A stretch of DNA of 23,809 nt from an uncultured bacterium (GTDB taxonomy: Bacteria > Bacteroidota > Bacteroidia > Bacteroidales > Bacteroidaceae). This document shows, piece after piece, positions 1-6,352 of the stretch; position 1 is the first letter of the stretch; each line of letters opens with the position of its first letter. The notes beneath the pieces are model-generated. The model searched no databases, was not told the origin of the DNA, and saw nothing but the letters and a program-made list of their open reading frames with translations. Position numbers and translations under genes: made by a program. The stretch is taken from NCBI GenBank assembly GCA_905214795.1, contig CAJMNM010000039.1:1-23809 (forward strand), written 5' to 3'.

Positions 1-2
1 GC

Positions 3-611
3 TTTTCTATTGTGCTTTATTTAATTATGTATGGCGCGTCTATGCCCCCGGGAATGGCCGTATTTATAGTCGTTTGCGCGATATTTTGTGCGGCAGGTAT
101 CTATTTCTTTATGAAAGGATATAAACAGGGACTGGCAATGAAAACCTTACGCGCATTGTCTCATATGCCGTTGCTAGGTAAACGTTTGAAGACATTTGTA
201 GAGACTCGTGAGGAGGGGATCAGAAAAGTAGATTCACAAATTGCGGAATTACATGCTCGTCGTAAATCGACGTTTTATTTGTCTTTGGGACTGGAGTTTG
301 GGGCTCGTATAATAGGGTGTCTGGAAGTCCAGTTTATATTATTGATTTTGACAGATCATGTATCCTTTTGGAATTGTGTGCTTATACAGGCTTTCACTTC
401 TCTTTTTTCAAACCTTTTCTTTTTTGTTCCAATGAGTATGGGAGCACGTGAAGGCGGATTTGCACTAGCTGTTGGTGGCTTGTCCTTGGCGGGTGCTTAT
501 GGCGTGTATACTGGTTTGATTACACGTGTGCGTGAATTGATTTGGATAGCCATTGGGTTGTTGTTGATAAAGTTTGGTAATAAGAAACCGATGGGTAAAA
601 CTGCAACCTAG
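3..611 (+). CDS. Flippase-like (UPF0104 / LPG synthase TM family) membrane protein, 5' truncated
   Basis: The frame is open to the left edge, so this is the C-terminal part (about 200 residues) of a larger integral membrane protein; the GTG at 12 is only the first start-like codon inside the window. It contains several hydrophobic segments and a C-terminal MGAREGGFALAVGG...YGVYTGLITRVREL block typical of the lysylphosphatidylglycerol synthase TM-region / flippase-like family (known from related proteins). The substrate is unknown; homologues are polytopic inner-membrane proteins thought to move lipids or lipid-linked molecules. The gene ends 78 bp before the sigma-54 activator and is followed by its own candidate downstream promoter. 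Family assignment is fairly sure; function is not. Confidence 0.75.
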   Translation, partial: FSIVLYLIMYGASMPPGMAVFIVVCAIFCAAGIYFFMKGYKQGLAMKTLRALSHMPLLGKRLKTFVETREEGIRKVDSQIAELHARRKSTFYLSLGLEFGARIIGCLEVQFILLILTDHVSFWNCVLIQAFTSLFSNLFFFVPMSMGAREGGFALAVGGLSLAGAYGVYTGLITRVRELIWIAIGLLLIKFGNKKPMGKTAT

Positions 612-635
612 ATGTAGTTATTATTTCGATTTTTA

Positions 636-667
636 TTCGCATATTACGGCGTTTTTCCTTAACTTTG
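636..667 (+). promoter_or_regulatory. Candidate Bacteroides-type promoter for the sigma-54 activator gene
   Basis: TAACTTTG at 660-667 matches the -7 consensus TAnnTTTG. TTCG at 636-639 is a 3/4 match to the -33 TTTG with a 20-base spacer. A start near 673 would give a leader of about 17 bases before ATG 690. Seen directly in the sequence; activity is inferred. Confidence 0.45.
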
Positions 668-689
668 TCAGCAAGCAGGGGATATTGAG

Positions 690-1955
690 ATGAATAGACC
701 AGAAGTACAGACACTGAAGATGAGATATGGTGTCGTCGGAAATTCCGACGGCTTAAACCGCGCCTTGGATATAGCCATACAGGTAGCTAAAACAGATTTA
801 TCGGTATTAATTACCGGTGAAAGCGGAGTGGGAAAAGAAATTATACCACGTATTATTCATGATAACAGTTTGCGAAAAAGTAAAAAGTATTTTGCTGTAA
901 ACTGTGGCTCTATTCCGGAAGGAACAATTGATTCAGAGTTGTTCGGACATGAGAAGGGGGCTTTTACCGGAGCTATAGGTGAGCGAGAAGGATATTTTGG
1001 AGCAGCGAATGGAGGTACTTTGTTTCTGGATGAAGTCGGTGAGTTGCCTTTGGCTACCCAGGCTCGTTTATTACGAGTGTTGGAATCTGGAGAGTATATA
1101 CGTGTCGGTTCCAGTGATGTGCGTAAGACTGATGTCAGAATTGTAGCGGCCACCAATGTCAATATGGCAGAAGCGATTAAAAGCGGAAGGTTTCGTGAAG
1201 ATTTATTTTATCGTTTGAATACAATCCCTATAAAGATGCCAGCCTTGCGTGAGCGTGGTGATGATGTGCTTTTGCTCTTTAAAAAATTTGCAATAGATAC
1301 GGCTGAAAAATATAATATGCCGGGGCCAGTAGAACTTACAGAAGATGCGCAGCAAATGTTGAGGCAGTATCCGTGGCCGGGCAATATACGTCAGCTTAAA
1401 AATGTAACAGAGCAGATTTCTATTTTATCTCCGGAACGTACAATAACACGTGAGATATTAAGTGAGTATATACCGGATAATCCTATATCGAGAGATATAG
1501 TGCCTGTAAAACCTCACCAGGCAGAAACGCATAGCTTTGAGAATGAAAGAGAGATTTTATATAAAATATTATTTGATTTGCGTAATGATGTAACGGAACT
1601 TAAGAAGTTGGTTCACGAGCGGCGTGGAATGGATGTTGGAAGCTCATCAACAGCAGTTTCACCAGCTCCTCTTACAACAAACACGACACCAACGCCTGTA
1701 ACGTATTATCCACATGATGCGGCAGGATATGCAACTCCGGCTCAGCATGTGGTTAAGGCTGATGAGGATTTTCAGACTCCGGAAGAATATGTCGAAGAAT
1801 CACTTTCGCTAGATGATTGGGAACGTCAGATGATAGTCAAGGCTTTGGAAAAGAATCATGGTAAACGTAAAAACGCGGCAAAGGATTTAAATATATCTGA
1901 ACGTACTCTTTATAGAAAAATAAAAGAATATGGACTCGATAAAGAAAACACATAA
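690..1955 (+). CDS. Sigma-54-interacting AAA+ transcriptional activator lacking a receiver domain
   Basis: A 421-residue bacterial enhancer-binding protein. The AAA+ domain begins almost at the N-terminus: Walker A GESGVGKE at 43-50, the sigma-54 contact loop GAFTGA at 90-95, Walker B TLFLDE at 110-115, and a WPGNIRQLKN sensor II segment at 229-238. A linker of about 95 residues rich in Thr, Pro, Ala and Ser (about 270-365) leads to a Fis-type helix-turn-helix at about 372-415 (NAAKDLNISERTLYRKIKEYG). There is no response-regulator receiver, GAF or PAS domain, so control must come from another protein, a small ligand or expression level. With GAFTGA intact it should act with RpoN, which Bacteroidota possess. 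It sits directly upstream of an LptE-like gene and overlaps it by 26 bp, suggesting a shared transcript with envelope functions. Start 690 gives the N-terminus I recall from relatives. Confidence 0.9.
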   Translation: MNRPEVQTLKMRYGVVGNSDGLNRALDIAIQVAKTDLSVLITGESGVGKEIIPRIIHDNSLRKSKKYFAVNCGSIPEGTIDSELFGHEKGAFTGAIGEREGYFGAANGGTLFLDEVGELPLATQARLLRVLESGEYIRVGSSDVRKTDVRIVAATNVNMAEAIKSGRFREDLFYRLNTIPIKMPALRERGDDVLLLFKKFAIDTAEKYNMPGPVELTEDAQQMLRQYPWPGNIRQLKNVTEQISILSPERTITREILSEYIPDNPISRDIVPVKPHQAETHSFENEREILYKILFDLRNDVTELKKLVHERRGMDVGSSSTAVSPAPLTTNTTPTPVTYYPHDAAGYATPAQHVVKADEDFQTPEEYVEESLSLDDWERQMIVKALEKNHGKRKNAAKDLNISERTLYRKIKEYGLDKENT

Positions 1956-2460
1956 AATATTTTGGCGGGCGGGTGCATTGATTGCAGTACTCTTGCTGGT
2001 CTCCTGTACCATTACATATAAGTTTAACGGAGCATCTATTGATTATACAAAGGTTAAGACTATTCAGATTGCGCAGTTCCCAATACGTTCGGCTTATGTC
2101 TGGGCACCAATGCAGGCTATTTTTAACAATCAGTTGACTGATGTTTATGCCCGACAGACAAAATTGCAGCAGGTTAACCGCAATGGAGATTTACAGATTT
2201 CCGGAGAAATTACGGAATATAGTCAATTTAACAAAGGTATTTCTGCAGATGGTTATTCATCTCAGACGCAATTAAAGATGACTGTTAATGTGCGTTTTGT
2301 CAACAATACAAATCATAATGAGGATTTTGAACAAAAATTCTCTGCTACTTCCCAGTACGATTCTTCACAACAGTTGACTGCTGTACAAGAAGAGTTGGTT
2401 ACTCAGATGGTTAAGGATATTGTAGATCAAATCTTCAACGCAACAGTTGCTAATTGGTAA
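1930..2460 (+). CDS. lptE: LptE-like outer-membrane lipoprotein
   Basis: A 176-residue lipoprotein with a basic N-region (residues 1-13), a hydrophobic core and a lipobox LVSC at 23-26, so Cys26 is the expected lipidated residue. The following segment (TITYKFNGASIDYTKVKTI) is characteristic of the Bacteroidota LptE / lipopolysaccharide-assembly family, which plugs LptD during LPS insertion at the outer membrane. The ATG at 1930 lies inside the end of the upstream activator gene (26-bp overlap). It is the only upstream ATG that supplies the charged signal-peptide start, so I prefer it to the in-frame TTG at 1978. No lptD is in view. Family level is good; the LPS role is inferred from the family. 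Confidence 0.8.
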   Translation: MDSIKKTHKIFWRAGALIAVLLLVSCTITYKFNGASIDYTKVKTIQIAQFPIRSAYVWAPMQAIFNNQLTDVYARQTKLQQVNRNGDLQISGEITEYSQFNKGISADGYSSQTQLKMTVNVRFVNNTNHNEDFEQKFSATSQYDSSQQLTAVQEELVTQMVKDIVDQIFNATVANW

Positions 2461-2463
2461 ATC

Positions 2464-3189
2464 ATGAATTTGACCGAATATATCAGTCATCCTGAAACAA
2501 TGGACGAAATGTCTCTTAATGCATTGCGTCGTATTGTGGATCGTTATCCTTATTTTCAGCCGGCCAGATTGCTTTATTTACGTAATCTGTATCAGTTGCA
2601 TGATCCGGCTTTTGATAAGGAATTAAGGCGTGCTGCAATTTATATTGCAGACCGTAAGGCTCTTTTTATGTTGATAGAAGGGGATAATTACCGGTTGTCG
2701 TCTCATAAAGCACAAGTTGCGAAGTTTGAAAACGAAGACGTGGCAGACAGAACTGGTTCTTTAATAGATAGTTTTCTGTCTAACTTGCCTAAAGAAAAGC
2801 CACGTCGTCAGGTGCAGGTTGATGCATCTACGGATTATATCGCTTATTTGATGCAAAATACTTCTGAAAATGATTCAGCTGACATAGCTCCGCGTATGCA
2901 ACATCAAGATCTGATAGATAATTTTATTGGTCAAGGTGACAGACGTATTGTTTTGTCTGATTCTAATGAGACAGAAGGAATGGTGCGTTTAGATGCTGCG
3001 GATAACAGTGAAGAGGAGTATTTTACCCTAACTTTAGCTAAAATATACATAAAACAAGAGAAATATACAAAAGCTCTTGAAATTATCCGCAAATTAAGTT
3101 TGAAATATCCAAAAAAAAATCGTTACTTTGCAGACCAAATTCGTTTTTTGGAGAAATTGATTATAAATAATAAATATAAAAATTCGTAA
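2464..3189 (+). CDS. Conserved TPR-like protein, function unknown
   Basis: A 241-residue soluble protein with no signal peptide, starting 3 bases after the lptE stop. The N-terminus (residues 1-75) is helical and includes a PYFQPARLLYLRNLY segment. The C-terminal portion (about 190-240: YFTLTLAKIYIKQEKYTKALEIIRKLSLKYPKKN) looks like one or two tetratricopeptide repeats. The middle (about 85-170) is polar and probably flexible. Proteins of this kind sit between lptE and secG in Bacteroidales, which points to a housekeeping or envelope-linked scaffold role, but I know of no demonstrated function. The end abuts secG with one base between stop and start. Confidence 0.75.
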   Translation: MNLTEYISHPETMDEMSLNALRRIVDRYPYFQPARLLYLRNLYQLHDPAFDKELRRAAIYIADRKALFMLIEGDNYRLSSHKAQVAKFENEDVADRTGSLIDSFLSNLPKEKPRRQVQVDASTDYIAYLMQNTSENDSADIAPRMQHQDLIDNFIGQGDRRIVLSDSNETEGMVRLDAADNSEEEYFTLTLAKIYIKQEKYTKALEIIRKLSLKYPKKNRYFADQIRFLEKLIINNKYKNS

Positions 3190-3190
3190 A

Positions 3191-3595
3191 ATGTACACTT
3201 TGTTAATTATCTTAATTCTCATTGCGGCCATTTTGATGTGTCTGATTGTGCTCATTCAGGAGTCAAAAGGCGGTGGTTTGGCGTCAAGCTTCTCAAATTC
3301 TAACCAGATTTTGGGCGTTCGTAAAACGACCGACGTAATAGAGAAGATGACATGGGGGTTGGCTGCTTTCATTGTAGTATTGAGCATTTGTGCAGTTTAT
3401 TTTGTACCAAAAGCTTCAGATGGTCAGTCTGTAGTGCTTAAACCGGCAATGGAACAGAAAGCTTCAAACGCAGGTAATCTGCCAGGATTTGGAGCCGCAC
3501 AACAACCGGCTGCGACCAATAATGCGAACGGTGCAGCTCAGCCTGCTTCATCAAATGCTGCAGCTCCGGCAGCAACGGAAGCACCGGCTCAGTAG
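3191..3595 (+). CDS. secG: Preprotein translocase subunit SecG
   Basis: A 134-residue inner-membrane protein with two membrane segments (about 2-22 and 53-73) joined by the conserved cytoplasmic loop containing QESKGGGLASSF and the GVRKTTD segment, both diagnostic of SecG. SecG assists SecA-driven export through SecYEG. Residues about 85-134 form an Ala/Pro/Asn/Gln-rich tail, which is why the protein is longer than the E. coli one (110 residues); such tails occur in Bacteroidota. It is the last gene of the run that starts with the sigma-54 activator and is followed by a strong terminator. Confidence 0.95.
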   Translation: MYTLLIILILIAAILMCLIVLIQESKGGGLASSFSNSNQILGVRKTTDVIEKMTWGLAAFIVVLSICAVYFVPKASDGQSVVLKPAMEQKASNAGNLPGFGAAQQPAATNNANGAAQPASSNAAAPAATEAPAQ

Positions 3596-3647
3596 TAATT
3601 GAGCCAGGCCTTTTTAAAAAATTGACGTTTTTGTTTACGTCATATAG

Positions 3648-3694
3648 CAACGTACCATCAGGCTATTTAAACGCCTGATGGTACGTTGTTTTTT
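3648..3694 (+). terminator. Rho-independent terminator after secG
   Basis: A perfect 16-bp stem (3648-3663 pairing with 3673-3688, CAACGTACCATCAGGC and its complement) with a 9-base loop, followed by six T residues at 3689-3694. It lies 52 bases after the secG stop and should end the upstream operon. Confidence 0.9.
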
Positions 3695-3798
3695 ATGTAG
3701 ACTTTTGTTTTTTTTTATATAGTTCTTCTTTAAATTGTTCTACTATTCTTTAAGAAATAACGTGGAGAAAGATGTATATGTAGTAGGAAAGATATATT

Positions 3799-3835
3799 AA
3801 AAAAGCCGTCTCAATAATCATTGAGACGGCTTTTT
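3799..3835. terminator. Bidirectional terminator between secG and rpmA
   Basis: The stem AAAAAGCCGTCTCAAT / ATTGAGACGGCTTTTT (3800-3815 with 3820-3835, AATC loop) is flanked by A-run and T-run, so it reads as a terminator on both strands. On the minus strand it falls 23 bases after the rpmA stop; on the plus strand it backs up the secG terminator. Confidence 0.9.
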
Positions 3836-3858
3836 ATGATGCTCGAATAAACTCGTTA

Positions 3859-4134
3859 TTAAGCTTCTGCTTTAACTTCGACAGAAACAACGCTTCTGTC
3901 TTGACGGCCTCTGTAATTACACTTCTTGAAGTTTACTACACCGTCTACCAATGCGTAAAGCGTATGGTCTTTGCCCATGCCTACATTCTTGCCTGGGTAG
4001 TGAACAGTACCGCGCTGACGAACAATAACGTTGCCTGCAATACAGTTCTGGCCACCGAAAATTTTTACGCCTAATCTTTGAGCTGCTGACTCACGGCCGT
4101 TCTTAGAACTACCAACACCTTTTTTATGTGCCAT
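3859..4134 (-). CDS. rpmA: 50S ribosomal protein L27
   Basis: A 91-residue protein beginning MAHKKGVGSSKNGRES, with the conserved GGQNCIAGNVIVRQRGTVHYPGKNVGMGKDHTLYAL core of L27. L27 reaches the peptidyl-transferase centre through its N-terminus. There is no Firmicutes-type cleavable N-terminal extension. It lies 20 bases downstream of rplU and is cotranscribed with it, as in most bacteria; transcription ends at the bidirectional hairpin downstream. Confidence 0.97.
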   Translation of the reverse strand: MAHKKGVGSSKNGRESAAQRLGVKIFGGQNCIAGNVIVRQRGTVHYPGKNVGMGKDHTLYALVDGVVNFKKCNYRGRQDRSVVSVEVKAEA

Positions 4135-4154
4135 TTTCTTCTACGTTTAAATGA

Positions 4155-4472
4155 TTAAGCAATAACTTGTTTGATGGTTAACTCAGTGAACTGCTGGCGG
4201 TGGCCATTCAGTTTACGGAAACCTTTTCTTCTCTTTTTGTGGAATACCAAAACCTTGTCACCTTTTACAAGCGGAGAAACAACTTCGCAAACTACCTTTG
4301 CTCCTTCTACTGTAGGTGCACCTACGGTGATGTTACCTTCGTTGTCTACTAACAACACTTTTTCAAATTCAACAGCCTGGTTAGCTTCAGCATTCTGGAT
4401 GTGGTGTACAAACAGTTTTTTGCCTTCTTCTGCCTTGAACTGCTGACCGTTAATTTCTACAATTGCGTACAT
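4155..4472 (-). CDS. rplU: 50S ribosomal protein L21
   Basis: A 105-residue L21 starting MYAIVEINGQQFKAEEG at the ATG whose first base is 4472. The same frame runs 14 codons further upstream to 4514, but that stretch passes through a hairpin in the leader and is absent from the family, so the shorter form is chosen. The C-terminus has the expected KKRRKGFRKLNGHRQQFTELTI rRNA-binding segment. L21 binds 23S rRNA in the large subunit. It is the first gene of rplU-rpmA, with its own promoter and a leader of about 78 bases. Confidence 0.96.
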   Translation of the reverse strand: MYAIVEINGQQFKAEEGKKLFVHHIQNAEANQAVEFEKVLLVDNEGNITVGAPTVEGAKVVCEVVSPLVKGDKVLVFHKKRRKGFRKLNGHRQQFTELTIKQVIA

Positions 4473-4500
4473 TTTATTATAATTAAACGGGTTTTTCCAA

Positions 4501-4538
4501 GAGGCGGTTTCCATCGTGGAAACACTTTACCGAGCCTC
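4501..4538 (-). promoter_or_regulatory. Structured 5' leader of rplU
   Basis: Between the promoter and the rplU start the RNA can form a perfect 7-bp hairpin GTTTCCA-CGA-TGGAAAC (4507-4523). It is enclosed by GAGGC (4534-4538 on the plus strand as GCCTC) pairing with GCCTC (4501-4505 as GAGGC). The structure lies about 30 bases before the L21 start. Ribosomal-protein leaders often bind their own protein for feedback; that is inferred here, not shown. Confidence 0.45.
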
Positions 4539-4556
4539 AAAGGACTAAATCGGCTG

Positions 4557-4588
4557 CAAAATTACTGATTTTTTGTCTTCTATCCAAA
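4557..4588 (-). promoter_or_regulatory. Promoter of rplU-rpmA
   Basis: On the minus strand TTTG (4588-4585) is followed after exactly 20 bases by TAATTTTG (4564-4557), a full match to the Bacteroides sigma-ABfr consensus (TTTG / TAnnTTTG). A start near 4550 is expected. Confidence 0.8.
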
Positions 4589-4718
4589 TATTGCAGCTCT
4601 TTTTTACTTTGATTTTTTATGCAGGTCATTCCTTTCTTGTCTTGAGAACACATCTGCAGTCTTCTTATCTTTTGATTTGCTCAGTGTCTGTATGATAAGG
4701 GAAATACCTTTGATATAA

Positions 4719-5657
4719 TTAAAGCTTATGTTCGGCGAGATAACGCTCTGCTTCGATGGCTGCTTTACAACCACTTCCGGCTGCTGTAATAGCCTGACGG
4801 TAATGTGGGTCTGCTACATCGCCTGCTGCAAATACGCCTGGAACGCCTGTACGTGGAGAGTTTCCTTCTGTAATGATATAGCCCGTTTCGTCAGTTTTTA
4901 CCCATGGCTTGAAAATGTCTGAGTTTGGCTTGTGGCCGATTGCCAGGAAGAAGCCGTCAATGGCAATGTCGTAACGTTCTTCATCCGGTTCGCCCAAGCG
5001 TTTTACCAGATGAGCGCCTTCAACTCCGTTTTCGCCAAATAGACCGACTGTATTGTGCTCGAAGAGTACTTCTATTTTAGGATTCTCCATTACGCGTTCC
5101 TGCATGATTTTAGATGCGCGTAAGAATGGTTTACGTACAATGAGGTATACCTTATTGGCCAAGCCTGCTAAATAAGTTGCTTCTTCACAGGCTGTGTCTC
5201 CTCCGCCGACAACGGCTACAGTTTTTTTCCGATAGAAAAAGCCGTCACAAGTTGCACAGGCACTTACACCCATACCGGCATAGCGTTTCTCGTCTTCCAA
5301 ACCGAGGTATTTAGCTGTTGCGCCGGTTGCTATAATTAGAGTGTCGGCTTCAATTTCATCACCATTATCAAATGAGATTTTGTATGGTGCTTTACTAAGA
5401 TCTGTTTTTACGGCAATGGCGCTACGCATATCTGCGCCAAAGCGTTCGGCTTGTTTGCGGAGGTCGTCCATTAATTCTGGTCCGCTGATACCTTCAGGAT
5501 ATCCGGGAAAGTTTTCAACTTCTGTTGTAGTAGTAAGTTGTCCGCCAGGTTGAATACCTTCATATAATACAGGGTTGAGGTTTGCACGGCCGGCATAAAT
5601 GGCTGCAGTATATCCGGCTGGTCCGGAACCAATAATTAAACATCTGATATGTTCCAT
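4719..5657 (-). CDS. trxB: Thioredoxin-disulfide reductase
   Basis: A 312-residue low-molecular-weight thioredoxin reductase. FAD-binding GSGPAG is at 10-15, the redox pair CATC at 134-137, the NAD(P)-binding GGGDTA at 151-156, and the second FAD motif VFAAGDV at 275-281. It transfers electrons from NADPH to thioredoxin in the cytoplasm. The 2'-phosphate-binding segment usually written HRRxxxR reads VRKPFLRA (174-181) here, keeping R175, K176 and R180 but not the His; I recall this form in other Bacteroidales. It is the third gene of ftsK-lolA-trxB, 37 bases after lolA. I see no convincing terminator after it. Confidence 0.95.
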   Translation of the reverse strand: MEHIRCLIIGSGPAGYTAAIYAGRANLNPVLYEGIQPGGQLTTTTEVENFPGYPEGISGPELMDDLRKQAERFGADMRSAIAVKTDLSKAPYKISFDNGDEIEADTLIIATGATAKYLGLEDEKRYAGMGVSACATCDGFFYRKKTVAVVGGGDTACEEATYLAGLANKVYLIVRKPFLRASKIMQERVMENPKIEVLFEHNTVGLFGENGVEGAHLVKRLGEPDEERYDIAIDGFFLAIGHKPNSDIFKPWVKTDETGYIITEGNSPRTGVPGVFAAGDVADPHYRQAITAAGSGCKAAIEAERYLAEHKL

Positions 5658-5694
5658 AGTGAGATAAAATTTATGATATTAATTTAATATGTTG

Positions 5695-6333
5695 TTATCG
5701 TAAATCTATGATTTCAGCTTTAGGGAAATCGTTATGATTGAATTCAAAGTCCGAATCTTTGTATGAACGGTTTGTTGAATACCGCTGTACTGTAATTCTG
5801 GTCCATGTTAAATCCTTTTGTTGTAGTCGGATGCATAATGGCGCATAATTATTCTTTTCTATGTCTATAATGACTGTACGCAGACTGTTTTGGGCGTTTT
5901 TGGCTTGAAGAGTAACTTCGTAGCATGACTTTCCTCGTAAGCTGGTTTCTTTCATGCTGTATTTATATCCTTTCTTGTAAAGATATACAAATGCGTATGG
6001 GTTCATACTTTGTTGTTCTTCAAGAGTAGGAGTACTGATATTTACCTCTTCATTGTTTTTGATATAACTCCATTGTGTTTTTCCATTGTACCATGTAATC
6101 ATGTCGGGAGTGGTCATTTGGAATTTATTGCCTTTTATGTGCATAACACCGGATACGCTGCCTTTAACCTGATTGTTTTTGTTAAACTGATCAGCTTTAA
6201 ATGTAGCTTCAATACCGCCACCTTTGGTAAAAGCATTTGCGGTAGCGTCTAAAACATTTTTTGCGCTTTTTTGTGCAGTTACAGGCATGATACCTATCAG
6301 AACGGCACAAATCAATCCAAGAATTTTTTTCAT
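5695..6333 (-). CDS. lolA: LolA-like outer-membrane lipoprotein carrier protein
   Basis: A 212-residue periplasmic protein with a clear signal peptide (MKKILGLICAVLIGIMPVTA, cleavage probably after Ala20). The mature part matches the LolA-like family: SVSGVMHIKGNKFQMTTPDMITWYNGKTQWSY near 58-91, and a beta-rich C-terminal half with FEFNHNDFPKAEIIDLR at the end. LolA shuttles lipoproteins from the inner to the outer membrane. It lies 19 bases after ftsK and before trxB. The family has several paralogues in Bacteroidota, so carrier function is inferred from the family. Confidence 0.85.
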   Translation of the reverse strand: MKKILGLICAVLIGIMPVTAQKSAKNVLDATANAFTKGGGIEATFKADQFNKNNQVKGSVSGVMHIKGNKFQMTTPDMITWYNGKTQWSYIKNNEEVNISTPTLEEQQSMNPYAFVYLYKKGYKYSMKETSLRGKSCYEVTLQAKNAQNSLRTVIIDIEKNNYAPLCIRLQQKDLTWTRITVQRYSTNRSYKDSDFEFNHNDFPKAEIIDLR

Positions 6334-6352
6334 GATTTTTTTATAAAATGGT

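Noticed and set aside
857..1162. 101-codon minus-strand ORF inside the sigma-54 activator
   Set aside because: It is the antisense shadow of a strongly conserved AAA+ region and its translation has no recognisable features.
4473..4514. 14-codon N-terminal extension of rplU from ATG 4514
   Set aside because: The extension reads through the leader hairpin, is not found in L21 proteins, and the normal family start MYAIVEINGQQF is at 4472.
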